Assembly: GCA_003991915.1 (NCBI GenBank)
Contig: RQTK01000215.1
Coordinates: 265,470 to 329,469, forward strand
Direction: 5' to 3'
DNA: 64,000 bases
Source of the DNA: Elysia chlorotica
Lineage: Eukaryota; Mollusca; Gastropoda; Plakobranchidae
Shown: in pieces, positions 10,401-22,662 of the stretch
How positions within the stretch are numbered: the stretch's first letter is position 1
How the letters are laid out: each line of letters opens with the position of its first letter
The notes under the pieces: generated by a model
Seen by the model: only the letters and a program-made list of their open reading frames with translations
What the model was told of the DNA's origin: nothing
Databases searched by the model: none
Made by a program: the position numbers and the translations under genes

Positions 10401-13400
10401 GTGTGGCATGACTGTTCACATGGCTAACTGACTTGAGTGTTGCGCTGTAATCGCCAATATTTTTTCCCATAATTTTTATTTATTATAAGTTCTTAAAACT
10501 ATATATTTCTATTGCGCTGAGCAGTTGGTTGGTTTTACCATCATGTTTGTTTCTGCTTTTTATCAATCATTTATTACTAATATTGTGGAAGGAATAAAGG
10601 TGAAGACAGTTATTACTTTCTTACCTGCAGGTGATCACAATGAAATTTATTTAATTTTAAATAGTTGTGGGTGTGGTACGTTTCAGTTTGAATCCTTTTT
10701 TACATAGAACAACATTCCTTCTGTGTACATGTGTCTCTTGTCTGAAGTATGATACAGAGAAGATGGCCAACAACTATAGAGGCTTTAACAGACGGAGCTA
10801 GACCTAGGGACCAAATAATGATGCGAGCGACTGAGGGAATAAGGTGAAAATAGGTTAGAAAGGGACAGCCACAAACCTAGGTCTAGCTCCAAAGTAATAA
10901 TGCTAAAGATAGGTTTCCATAGGTTTCCTACAGAGATGGGCGTTAAAAGGGATGATCGGAAAAAAAGTGGTTACACAAAAGATTTGAACCTTGGACCTCC
11001 TGTTCCTCAGTCTTTAGCACTGGAGACTGAGCTATCTTTATGCCCCTACAAAGCCAACGCTAATAATATTTAAATTTAATTAGACCTACATCCTGCGAAT
11101 TTCTAGAAAAATTTCAGACCTGGCTATTTGCCACCTGCCGAGTATCGTACTGTCTGCTTGAGAACGCAGGTCTTGTGAGACGGTAATGATCAAAGATTAT
11201 AAAGGGAAGCACCGGCAGTTACAGTTCATGTCAGTCTTCTATTCAAATAAACTCAGTACAGTGTAAAAGTGAGCCCGCAGTCACACAAACAGAACAGACC
11301 TTAGTTCAACATGCAATTGCAATGTGGCCACCGCCTGTTTCACACCAGTGTGTGTGTGTCTGTCTGTCTTTGTGTCTCGTGGTGCGGCGTATGGCACTTC
11401 TATGTGAATCAGTCAAAGCATGACTTTCATGACCATCTTCTCATACCTCAATGGTTCAGCCGTCTTTATACACTGGGACTAAGCACCACCAGATTACCCA
11501 AGATCTCTACAGGGGGTATCTTGCTCCTTCCTCAGCCCTCTCCTTTCTTAGAGATCCAGGCTACCATAAGTGATATAACAGTCATAATCTGACAAGGAGG
11601 CTGAGAATCCTTCAAACTATTCATTGATTTTATTGGTTAACCTTATAAGAGGGAGCATGTACACCCATTCACAAGTTTCCCACACGATAGAAAAAGGAAG
11701 AATAAAGGATAAATGAAAGCCCACTACCAGTGGCAATTACTCGGCACCCCACAGTGCTCAATTGGGAGGTGTTTAGCCAGTTAGGTAGCCGTGAGCAAAA
11801 CCAGTAGTTCTCTCACAGCAAGGCAGTCAGCTGACGCGAAGCGCTTTATGTGTTAAGCAGTGCAAGAAGTCTCACGCCTTTAATCATGTTGTCAATCCGC
11901 CTGTCGTTCAACTTCTCCACTGTCTCGATCTTTTTCAATTAAGCATCTTCTTCTGATCCTTGATATATTTGAGAGTCCAAAGGTGTATTATATAATTGAT
12001 TCAAGCCAAATATTAGTATTCTATTCTCAGTATCTCTTTCAAGGGTTGGTCTTAATAATTTTCACTACCGATCTAGATCTAAGCTAATTAGGCTTATGTT
12101 TGATTTCACATCATAGTATCCTTCTTTTTAAACGTAAACTTCCTTCATTTCTAATTTTTAGCGAAACGTGATCCTCATTGATTTACCGGGATTTGGTCTA
12201 AGCAGCCGACCAAACTTACGATCAAAGAAGAAAGATGGATGGTGGGTGGATACAACTGGAGATGATATAGAGCACTTTTATACAGAGATTCTTGAACGAT
12301 GGTTTATAAAGATGGGCATCGAAGAGTGTGTGCTTATGGGTAAATAATATTTACATTCAGACTGAATACATAAATTTACTTCTCACTAGATTGTTGTGGT
12401 TTAAAAAAAAAAAAAATAAAGCTGCTGAAACACTCTAAGGGGTACATCTTTGCTGTTATTAGTAGCCTTGAAAAAAAAAAAAGTTTCAGGCTCTTTTAAG
12501 TAATAGACCATTTGGTAAAATAAAAATAAAAAAAAGCAAATACGATAAATTCAGACTACATAAGGGGAAAATGAGGGAAAGGAACTGATGTCAAATGGCC
12601 TTTCAAACCTCGTAATACCCCAGCACTGTTTTTCTTTTGTTAAAGCATGAAAAAAGATTATCATTGAATTTTTATTTAGAATATTTCATTTTTTACTCAG
12701 ATTGGTAACAAATTAAATGAATGTGAAAACAATTTTTTTTTCACAGGTCACAGTTTTGGGGGTTACCTTTGTTCATCCTACTGTTTGAAGTATACTCACC
12801 GTGTCAGACACTTAATTCTGGCTGATCCATGGGGTTTCCCTACAAGGCCAGCAGCAGCGGATATGAGACCATTCATGCGAAATAGGAGTATCGTTTTGCT
12901 AGCTAAATTGCTCTCCAAGATGAACATCTTCACCCCTGTTCGGTTTTTGGGACCACTAGGTAAAACATCAAGTAGAGACAGTTTTTACAAACAGTAGAAT
13001 CTAACGGGAAATAAAATGCAATGTATTGTCTTTAATGGTAATACAATACTAATGTCTTGTTCCCCCCTCTTCCGCCCCCCTAATTCTTTTCTCAATGTTC
13101 TTAGTACTTTTTTTTTGTCATAAAAAAATAATGGCAAGACTAAAATTTGAATATATATCAATGCTGAGAATCTTTCTCCTGTAGGCGAAAATCCTCCTTT
13201 TTTCAAAAACCATTTCCTCCTTTTTGGTTCAGCATTTTTCTATTTTATGATTAATAATCAAATTTCAGCCTTTACATTAATAGTACCTGTCATCTCTGAG
13301 AGTAAGGATACAGAGAGTGAAATGTATCTGCATGGCTAATTTTATTCTAAATATGGGTATTTTAAAAGATAGTTAATTTTACAGAAATACTTCTTCATAT

Positions 13401-15343
13401 CCCCTGTAGAAAAAGATCCCTGTCTTCAGCAGTCACAGCTGGGTTTTTTTTCCTCTTTTGTTTTGTAATTCGATCATTCACAGCACTGAGATATGACATT
13501 TATTGCAATCCTTCTTTAATAGATGATGTATATTTTATCGAATAAAGATATGTGATATTCTAGTCAAAGTAGGGCTTGCATGCTCTGTCATTTATCATTA
13601 TTGCAACTACTTCTGTGGTTCAAAATTAAAAAAAAAAGAAACAATACACTCAATTTTTTTACAAAAGTTTCTTAACACATAAATGTTTCTATCAAAAGAA
13701 AAATGTGCACACACAACAATATGTCACCTTTTAAAAAGAAAACATCCACTAAGTGCTTCAGTCAGTGTTAGGTTGACAAAAATAACATGATCTTTGTTTC
13801 AGGTCCTCATGTGTTTCGGTGGGCTAGGGGTGACTTGATATTGAAATTTGACTCCTTCTTCTCTGAGTCCACAATATCAGATTATTTGTATGCCTGCAAC
13901 ATGTGGGGTTCTCCTAGGTAATTTTTTTTACTGTACTTTTTTAAAGAGTTATTCCTTTGAGGACCTGATAAAATGTAAAATTATTATGTTTAAAAAAAAA
14001 GGAAAATGTAGGATTAAATAGAGACTGGTTATTAAAGAAATGCTGATTAAGTCTTATATGTACAAGTAATTTTCAAAATGAAGATAATAAGCAAACAATT
14101 TTGAACAGGGATAAAAACCAGAATCAGATTTAAAAAAATTAGCTAATTAACTTGAATCATAACTTCTAGACATTACAAAGCCTCTTTCTGATTTTCAGTG
14201 GAGAAATAGGATTCAGCCGATTGTCACTCCCTTTTGGCTGGGCAAGAAAACCTATGGTTGAACGAGCACCTAATTGGGATCCAAAACTTGATGTTACCTT
14301 TATATGTGGTGCAAGGTCTTGGATTGACCATAATCCAGCCAAAGAAATTAAACATATGAGACACGGAATGTATGTGGATGTGCAGGTGAGTTCTGAAATT
14401 TGGACAAAATTACTTGACATTTCAATTTGGTGAAGCACATGTTTTTTTTGTAATTTTATGCAGTAGGTCCAGCTATACTAAGCTGAGAGCCAGGTGTGCT
14501 GGCCAGAATCAATATTAGAAATTACATCGCTTTACTGACTGGGCAGGTTTGCTGCGATGCGCTATCTTTTCAATAAACCAAAGATAAGAAACAAGAGCAG
14601 GAAATTATGGGGTCATATAAATTGACTAGATCCTTAAGCATCTTTTTGGAATAAAATGCTTGGTAACAGTTATTAATGTTTGACTTGTGCATTCAAGTCA
14701 GGTAATTCTCTCTCAAAAGTAAAGCTTTTCATTGCCGTGGTTTCCAGCTTTCATTGATAACATTTTTTAATATAATTTCACAAAATATAATTATCATCAG
14801 GTGATCAGTGGAGCAGGGCACCACGTGTATGCAGACAGACCTAAGGCCTTTAACAGCATGGTGAGCATGATATGCCAGGCTGTAGACCAAGGTGTAAAAC
14901 CAAACATCAGTGCCTTGTCTGAGGCAAGGCACTTGGCGATGTCTATTCTACGTCGTCGTGCCTCTCATTCATCACAAGGTCAACTCTGCAATGACGAAGC
15001 TGGCATTCATATGCCTCGACCTCTCAGTGCTCATGAATTAATGGGGGACAATGATAATGACCTGGATGTGGATGAAGATTTGATCAATGCAAGCGATGGC
15101 CCTGTGCAATTTACCCTAGATGAGGACGATGATGAGGAAGCTCCTCTGGCTACTTTCGATGAGTGTGGAGATTTAGGTATAAACAGGACAAGAAAATCTA
15201 GTTTCAAGTCACATGAGACCTTTGATGAAAAGAAAATTATAAACAGAAAGGTTGCCCGGCAGGACTCTAGACACTTTGCTGATGAGACAGATCACATAGA
15301 GGCATCAAAAGCAGATATTACACTAGCCAGTGGCAGTGCATGA
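7411..15343 (+). CDS. ABHD4/ABHD5: ABHD4/ABHD5-type alpha/beta hydrolase, 8 coding exons, 524 aa
   Basis: The family acts on N-acylphosphatidylethanolamine and lysophospholipids (ABHD4) or co-activates ATGL at lipid droplets (ABHD5/CGI-58). Exons: 7411-7490, 9404-9483, 10020-10198, 12162-12339, 12747-12959, 13803-13917, 14199-14385, 14801-15343. All introns are GT-AG, phases join and the total is 1575 nt. Visible motifs are WTPAS near residue 38, the HGFGGG oxyanion loop at 94-99, nucleophile GHSFGG (Ser175), DPWGFP, acid Asp325 in GARSWID, and HHVYAD (351-356) containing the catalytic His and the HX4D motif. Ser175 favours ABHD4-like catalysis, since vertebrate ABHD5 has Asn there. GARSWID and GAGHHVYAD are more ABHD5-like, so it may represent an undivided invertebrate form. 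Family members have about 345 residues; this one has about 150 extra acidic C-terminal residues. Exons 1-2 rest on weak similarity plus perfect phase and are less certain. Confidence 0.9.
10258..10284. repeat. T9-G18 composite homopolymer
   Basis: A T run passes directly into a G run inside intron 3 of the hydrolase gene. On the minus strand this reads Cn-An, the same arrangement as at 42253-42281 and 57946-57980. Confidence 0.9.
10340..11860 (+). mobile_element. Dispersed repeat family, copy A (in hydrolase intron 3)
   Basis: About 1.5 kb shared with 26385-27512 (copy B) and partly with 54890-55700 (copy C). Shared blocks include ATATATTTCTATTGCGCTGA, ACCTGCCGAGTATCGNACNG with TCTGCTTGAGAA, and GTGTCTCGTGGTGCGGC. 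The end block AACCAGTAGTTCT...GGCAGTCA lies near AAGCGCTTTA and TTAAG. The end nearest 11840-11860 resembles, in complement, the CTTAACCCATGCGGCGC at the start of copy B, suggesting a TIR-type DNA element. No intact protein is visible. A tRNA-like insert (10978-11045, minus) is present in this copy but missing from B. Confidence 0.75.
10978..11045 (-). mobile_element. tRNA-like SINE head remnant inside copy A
   Basis: On the minus strand GATAGCTCAGTC resembles a Pol III A box, and GGTTCAAATC about 40 nt later resembles a B box. Acceptor-stem pairing is poor, so this is a SINE or tRNA pseudogene rather than a functional tRNA. Confidence 0.5.
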
Positions 15344-16760
15344 TGTTCAAGCAAATAATTAATGGTTACAGATTTTTAGTGAACTGTTTTTCCCCATTGC
15401 TATTATGCAACATTGTGATTTAGGTAAGGTTTTCAATTCTTTTAGGCAGGTAAACTCTTTTCAACCCATTGGCTTTGTTGTGGCAGTCACAATTTACTTT
15501 CAAGCTCCTTTTCATTATTATTAAAGGTATCAAGGATGATACGGGTGTGGACACATTTTTGCTGACATATTTTCCAGCAAAGTAATACTGTTAAATTATG
15601 TTTCTTTACAATGTGTAGATATGTAGCTGCTATAAAAAAGCATGAAATGATCATACCATTTTTTATTAATGTATTGAACACAAAATATTATTTCTCTCAG
15701 TAGAAATATTTTAGAAAGCCAAAATCCCCATGAACAACCATAAACTAAAGTTTAAGTATCGTTTATCATAAGGGAAAGTAAAATTTCCTCGACTTATCTG
15801 GCTTTTATTGTGTCTTAACAGTATTACTTTGCTGGAAAATATGTCAGCAAAAATGTGTCCACACCCGTATCATCCTTGATACCTTTAATAATAATGAAAA
15901 GGAGCTTGAAAGTAAATTGTATAATTCAATTCCATTTACACTAGTTCAGAGGTAAAGAATCATTTGCAAAACTCAAGGGGCTGGGTGGACTGTTGATCGG
16001 ACTGGTCAAAGAAAAAGCTGTCACATTCTACAAGACATTCACTCAAGATCACCAGCTTTGTAAAACTTAAAGACTTGACTAGTTTTTCAACACTGTTCTT
16101 TAGACCCCTTTTCTTATTTTATTGGCTATAATACATCATACTATATTGTAACTGCTGACTATATCTGCCATATTGTGAAGGAAAATAACTGAATGCAAAC
16201 TCTGGTTAAGTCTATGGATAGCATAAGAAATGACACATTGTATCACAAGGACTTCTAAAAATCAGACCCTGCTGTTTCCCATAGTAGATTCTTCATCTGT
16301 CCATTCAAAAGGAGAATCTACTGTCACTTAAGTTTCAGTCTAAGATCAGACAATTAATTTCTCTCAAATGATATCTGTTTTTTTTGTTTTTTTCCTTCTT
16401 CAAGGACCATAATACTTTTAAAATAAATAAACAATTTATGTTATGCTTCATATATGAAAATCCATTTTTGGTAATTGAAAAGTAAAAACATTCCAATTAT
16501 TCTAAATAAGTCAATGTGTCTTCAACTTGTCAAAAATAATTGTCTCAAGCTTCAACTTTGTTGTACAGAACATTTTTCAAGCCACTTAGCTGACATGGCT
16601 AGAATGAAAACTATTTTTGAATGTAAATTTATACGCAGGAGAAAAGGGAAAGATTCAAAGTTTCCAAACTAATATTCATCTCTCTGGTGTCATTGCACAA
16701 CAACAGTTCATGTGGGGAATAAATCATTTGATTTTTCTATGTTGTAATGAATAAAATTTT
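15344..16760 (+). other. Probable 3' untranslated region of the ABHD4/5-like gene
   Basis: The stretch follows the TGA at 15341-15343. Candidate AATAAA poly(A) signals occur near 16422 and 16750. It contains the 106-bp inverted repeat described separately. No further exon of the gene is expected because the last exon carries the stop codon. Confidence 0.5.
15489..15920. repeat. Perfect 106-bp inverted repeat with 220-nt loop
   Basis: Arm 1 is 15489-15594 and arm 2 is 15815-15920. A base-by-base check of the reverse complement shows identity at all 106 positions, with mismatches immediately beyond the inner ends. If the 3'UTR extends past 15920, the transcript would fold into a 106-bp perfect duplex. 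Such duplexes are known substrates for ADAR editing, Dicer or Staufen. It could also be a recent foldback insertion, or an assembly artefact. Confidence 0.95.
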
Positions 16761-17019
16761 CATTTAATTTCCATGCTATACCATCAGACAAAAAGGGATG
16801 CTCTTGTTAAATTGCAAGGTAACAGCAAGTAAATTGTGATAACTGCATATCATGCTTGGATTTTGAGGTACAGTATTATTTGTTCTTATTGATGATCCAC
16901 AGGTTATGAAATATGATATATTGTGGTCTTTTCAACCAAAACAGTTTTGTTTTGTTCATTCAACAAGAATTGATTCTTTTTTCTTCACCTTCTTCCTCTA
17001 CTTTTTCTGCTTCTCTATC

Positions 17020-17091
<72 letters not shown>

Positions 17092-19680
17092 CTATATCTA
17101 TCTGTCTATCTTTTACTTCCATGTTGTCTATCTATATATATATATATAATGAATTATGGCAGGGAAATAAATGCACATTTTCTCTACAGAGAAATTGTTA
17201 CCTCAATAGGTCAAATTTGGCTGTAATGCTTATTCATGTATAAAATACATTTACAAGAGTTGGTACAAAATTTTTTATCTACAGTGCCTTGATTAATTTG
17301 GTTCATTGTTGTTTTTTTTTAGGCTACCCTTATACATTATAGAACGGCGCAAAGACAAGCTTTTGTTAGATCAAGGCTGTAAAAAAAAATCAAATAATGT
17401 ACGTATTCCACTCATTCTTTCGTAGAATATTATTATAAAAATCATATTGCAGTGATTATTGTCACACTGCGACGAGAAAGAATGATTATATCATTTAAAA
17501 AGTCATTGTTTGATTTACTGCATATTTTAGTGGTTTTAAGTATTCATCATATGTAGGATCTTTTGATCTGTTTTTAGTTTTTTGTGATTATTTTTTCAAC
17601 CTAGAGATACCTATTTGATAATTTGTATTTAACACAAATATTATGCTGCACAAAATTATTTTTATTCTCAACTACTTCATAAGAGACTGTATTGGATAAG
17701 ATCAAAACAAAAGGTATTGCTGAGAGTAATTTTATGAAAGTCACATCATTGTTTAAAACATTTTTTTTCTCAGTTTTATTGTTGAAGGGAAGCAATCAAG
17801 AGAGAAATATCTGTTGAGCATCACTTCCTTTTTATACAAACATTGCTTACAGGGTGTAGAATGTAATCAAATAGAAAGTCTGTCAAAGCACTGAGTTCAT
17901 GTTTAAGGTATTAAAGTGGTAATCACAGCTGACAATATTTTGTAGCCTTGATTCACAAAGCTTTAAAGAAAAAAAAGAGCTTTAAAAAAATTTTATTGGT
18001 ACATTTATTTTGCAAATGTTTGGTATGTTCATGTATTTGCTTAAGGTATTTTCTGTGATCATTTTTTGTTATTTATCATAATTGCTTAAAGATTTACACT
18101 TCCTATCAACTGCTTGCTATTACATGTAACACTGCTGATTTAAATTTAATTTCTGTACAAAATTTCTATGTTAACGGAGGCACTGAATGGGCAACACTGA
18201 GCCGCCCATGACTAATCCAAAAAACTTGAAAATGAATGAGGTAGTGGGTTAAGTAAGAGGTGAACTTTAATACCGTATGCTTGGATTCAAACTGAATATT
18301 CTTTACATATAAAATGTCAGTACCGGTATTCGCTATTTATTATTTTGTTACTATTGTTATTTTTTGTGATATAATGTTTGTTGAATTCCCACCCCAAATA
18401 GTCATTCTAGTCCATTGTTTTTTTTAAACTTCTAAATGACATCATGTATTACGTTTTAAGCGCACACAGTCAATTATATCAGAAAATGTTTGTTCCAGTA
18501 AAGCTTATGGATGGCGAAATTCAGTTATATGCCTTCATGTTTTCTTACTTCATCACCGTCTGCCATCTACAGAGATATAGAGGGCATCAGTCAATATTGT
18601 ATGCTTGTTACCCAGACTATATGGGAAAAATATTTGAACTTCTCATTAATATTTGCATCCCAATTAACACTTGTCACGACTTTTATAAAACACAACAGGT
18701 TAATGTCATGCCACATCTATGTAAGAGAATTAGATTCATTTTTCCTAAAAAGGCAAAATGTAAAAATCAAGGACAGAGGTTAGTAGCAAAATGGTGCTAC
18801 TTTCATATTTTAGTTTTAATCATGTAATAGTTTTTTTATAATAATCATTTTATGCTTTGAATCTCTACATAATTTATATTTCCAGATAATGAAGAAAAGA
18901 AAAGTTATAAATTTGCTGAATGCCAAAACAACCCTAAAAAAACACACAAAAAACTCGCGACTTTCCTTTAAAAAGAAATCAAAGTTTGTGTTAAGTTATG
19001 TAATTCTTTTGCCAACAAGTTATGTCCATAATATGAAAAAATTTTCACCAGCCAAGTACATTTTATGCAATGTATTATTTATTGTCAAGTTTATCAGTAA
19101 TAATAAAATGCCACGAACAGCATATATATTAATGTATTTGGTAAAGAAAAAAAATCTGTTTAGAAATACTGTACCAAATCTCATCTCTGGTGGAAGAGTG
19201 CTGGGCTATTATATTATACATTGTATTGGGAGGTCTCTGGTTTGACCACACAATAAGGCAAATTTATGATGGACTTGTCCCCTAATGGTTGGGTCAGTTC
19301 AGTACAGTACATCTCGGACTCAAAGAACTCGCTCGTTTATTTTTAATAGTTTGTTGAATGCAGGGTTTGTTGGAGCCATGTGTGATTCAGTGCTGCCAAT
19401 ACAGTACATGCACCTTCTCCTAACATCACATTGTGTTGAGACACCTTTCTACCTACAACTTTCTTTTTGCCTAATACATGTACACAACCTCACACCTCGT
19501 TTCAAACTGGCGGCGTTATCTCTTTAATCTACCATCCTGCTCGATGGTTGCCTGTTGGCTGCCACCCTCTCTTCCCCATGCCTCATTTTTCACATCATTT
19601 TTCATTCCGTGACTCACACTTTTATTGAAAACAGTACCGCGTGATGTCAGTCATGGCTTGCTGGCAGATCATTGGTGGCC
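16761..19680. other. Intergenic AT-rich DNA with microsatellites
   Basis: Contains a (CT)n run at 17030-17080 followed by (TA)n and (CTAT)n near 17080-17150. The open frames at 18444-18827 and 18889-19245 are Lys/Phe/Tyr-rich, as expected from AT-rich chance sequence. They overlap other frames and match no family I know. A weak tRNA-like block, with GGAAGAGTGCTGGGC followed by GGTCTCTGGTTTGACC, is at 19190-19250. Confidence 0.4.
19190..19260 (+). mobile_element. tRNA-like SINE remnant
   Basis: GGTGGAAGAGTGCTGGGC (A-box-like) is followed about 35 nt later by GGTCTCTGGTTTGACC (B-box-like). It lacks a convincing cloverleaf. Confidence 0.35.
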
Positions 19681-19684
19681 TTAT

Positions 19685-20480
19685 CATCATCATCATCATT
19701 AATCGCCTTTCGCATCCTGGTTCTCCGTCCGGGACGCCTGGGCAGCATCTTGTATTTTAGTTGTAAGTTTCTCCATTTCTGTCTGTCTTGTGCTGTTGAA
19801 CGAAATTCCATCTAAATGTAACTTATTTTTAAGTTGAATTGTGTCTGTTTGCAGACGAGATAAGTCCTTGTTCAGTGTAATTGGCATTGTTGTGGTGGGT
19901 CTGCCTCAAAAATGTTTGCCTTCTTTTTTGAAATATGTATCCATAGATTTGTTTGCAGGAATTTCGTTGCTTCTTCTAAGGATATGCCCGAATAGACGCC
20001 ATCTGCTTTTAAGAGCTTGGGTAGATATGAGCTTCTCTTCACATATTCTGTACATTGAATCGTTTGTAACTTTTACTGGGTATTTTATGCCCAGCACTTT
20101 TCTCAGTTGTTTTCGGTGAAAAGCATCAAGTTTTTCTCTTCTGCTCTAGTGAGGGCCCAGGTGCCGCAGTTATATGTTAGTATCGATTTTACGAGGTCCT
20201 GATAAAGTTTAATTTTTGTGGTTCTTTTTATTTTGACTCCTGCTATCCATACGTTCATTAACTTGGCGAGTGCTGCTGTGGACAGTTGTTTTCTATGTTC
20301 AACATCTTCTCTATCTCCAGGTAGTGAACCTACTTTTTTAGCTTCTCTCCAGTTGTCATTGGTTTTTCATAGTGTGGTGAATTCGTTTTTTTCTGCGTTA
20401 ACCAGTAGCTTGTGCTTTTCCAGATCTTTTTGTTTCTTCTCTATGTCGATCGGTTCTACTTGTGTTGAATTTAGTCAAAA
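19685..20480 (-). mobile_element. Degenerate LINE (non-LTR retrotransposon) 3' region
   Basis: Minus-strand conceptual translation contains, with stops and shifts, the end of a LINE pol. It includes YLEIEKMLN, SILTYNCGTWALTRAEEKNL (about 20120-20210), LGIKYPVKVTNDSMYRICEE and WRLFGHILRRSNEIPANKSM (about 19930-20100). The last segments are typical of the thumb and C-terminal region that follows the reverse transcriptase. It ends in a (CAT)n/(ATG)n tail near 19684-19700. Non-functional fossil. Confidence 0.8.
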
Positions 20481-20559
20481 TTGGTTTTAAAGGGCTTTAA
20501 TTTCACTATAATTTAAATAGGTAAAATCTTCTGTTTTCCGTTTATTTGTTTTATCACCA

Positions 20560-22600
20560 CTGGCAGTAGACTCATCTGATGAACACAATTCTCTACATCA
20601 GTTGAACTTCTTTTCTAACAGTATATGGACAATGTTTTTTGTCAAATATTTCCTACATCAATGAGTATGATTAACGCTTTTATAATTGTAATTTAGCCTA
20701 GCTATTGCCCTACTGTTACAAAAAGGACCATTTAATGAAGACATTTATTTTCCTCAACTTTGCTCTTTATCAATGCAGTTTTAATTTGTCTTTGTGTAAT
20801 ACATAAGATTTGATTATTTGAGATGCATGGAGTGGGGGCATTGAGCAACATAAATGCATTGGACAACATTACATGTAATGTATTTGTTTTAAATGGACTC
20901 TATCACAAACTAAAGGTTGATATATTAAACACACACATTTACATGTATCTGAAAGTATACTTGCAATCAACCTTTCGATTGCAAAGGCATTGACATACTA
21001 TGCACCGATAGTATTATGTTTCAGATTTTATAACTTTCATACTCTTTAACGAATTCAATCCTGTGAAAAACAAGGGAACTTTTTCATGATCCTTGTTTTA
21101 TTTTCATGAATAAGATCTAGTTATGTTTCAGTTTGTTGTAATGTGTTTTTTATTTTTTTTATTTTTAGCCAGGCTACAAAATAAAGACCAGTTAGAATCA
21201 TTTCTACTGTGTACCTTTTTGTAAAATTTTTGCCAATTATTTTTGCATTGTGAAATAGAACTTGCTCTTAGCAGACCGCTAAGACAACTTCCATGGTATT
21301 TAAGTTTAAGTACATTTAAAATTAATTGTATGGTTAACATTGTTATTTGTAAGAAATGAAACGTTGCTGTGGTTTCTTACGGTCATGCTATGAATAAAGA
21401 AAATAAATCCTTTTTTCATTCTGTTTTTAATTTCTTCGTTTCTTTTTTGCGTCTATTCACATAAACATTTCAATTTTAATTCAATTTTTTTGTTATGTAA
21501 AATTATCACAAATCTAAAATAACCTGATTGATGGTTGCCCGTTTACCAATCAGCTTAAGGAGTAACAAAGTTGCTGTTGGCTGAAGTGTATATATAAAAA
21601 AAATGATAGAATTTAAATGTTAGTAAATTGATACATGTATTTTGAAGTTATCATGTAACCCTATTATTATCATATAGCTTGAAAAATATTTTAGACGATA
21701 AAATCAACAGTCATTTTCATTTTAAACTTTGCAATTTCATGCAGAACATACATGCATGCTTTTAAATATTAATTTCATGAAAGGAGGCAAATAGGTCACA
21801 CAAATAATTATATATTCAAAATATTATTCATAATTTCATCAGTAATGATTGATATGCCTTATTCATTACCAATTTTGCATAGAAAACTTGTGTCTATGTG
21901 GCTTGCTAGGCAAGACCATTAAAACCAATGAGCAATTACATTTGAAGAAGAGTGGGGGAAAGACGAATAATCAATTCTGAGACCAGATCTTTGGGGGATT
22001 TTTGTTTATAATAGGTAGATGATAAGTGGACCCCAAGGTGTACTTTGCCAAATAAAAAATGTTAGGTTAGAAGAGACCAGCATAAATACAGTATCTTTTT
22101 TATTCAACATTATATCTGATCTATGTGTTCAAGACCAGCCTCTTTTGCATTTTTATGAAGATAATATACGAGTCTGGGCAAAAGTTCCCATGCACACACA
22201 CACACACAACAAAAACAACTGGTACACTAATCTTTCAAATTCAAGCATCCATATGATCCTATACTATAGTACCTAGAATTTTATCATATTCATTCAGATG
22301 TACTGCCTAAATTTCTGCAAATGATTACTGTTTCAAGGGGCTCTTAACTGCATAGTTATTGTACGACACAATGCAAACAAATGAATTGTTACAATTGTAC
22401 ATTTTCTATCAATTTATTGTGATTGAGATATAAAAATTATATTGCATATTCTGCATATTACATCAATAATGCTGCTTTTTCATGTAGCTGTAACTGTGCG
22501 GCTAAGTTGATGGGTGTAAGACCATCATTCACTGTCTAATGACCTTCAAAATCTTAACATAACTTTGAAAGATCTAGCCGTAAATTAAAATTAAAACAAG
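20560..22600. other. Intergenic stretch between convergent genes, nothing supported
   Basis: AT-rich sequence between the hydrolase gene and the USB1 3' end. A T-rich tract (21146-21170), a short CA repeat (22193-22207) and no convincing exon or repeat were seen. Confidence 0.35.
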
Positions 22601-22622
22601 TATTTTTGTAAGAAATACTATT

Positions 22623-22628
22623 TTTATT
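22623..22628 (-). terminator. Poly(A) signal of USB1
   Basis: TTTATT on the plus strand gives AATAAA on the minus strand, 35-40 nt beyond the USB1 stop at 22663-22665. The position is suitable for a short 3'UTR. Confidence 0.5.
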
Positions 22629-22662
22629 TAAATGAAATATGAATATTAACCACAATGGACAG

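Noticed and set aside
10978-11045. tRNA gene
   Set aside because: A- and B-box-like strings are present, but acceptor and anticodon stems do not pair well and the block lies inside a dispersed repeat. The same judgement applies at 19190, 30890 and 36003-36065.
14166-14438. 90-residue minus-strand frame over hydrolase exon 7
   Set aside because: The plus-strand frame matches the ABHD4/5 family and splice sites, so this is a shadow.
18444-19245. 127- and 118-residue plus-strand frames
   Set aside because: They lie in AT-rich intergenic DNA, with Lys/Phe/Ile/Tyr bias, overlapping alternatives and no recognisable motif or splice context.
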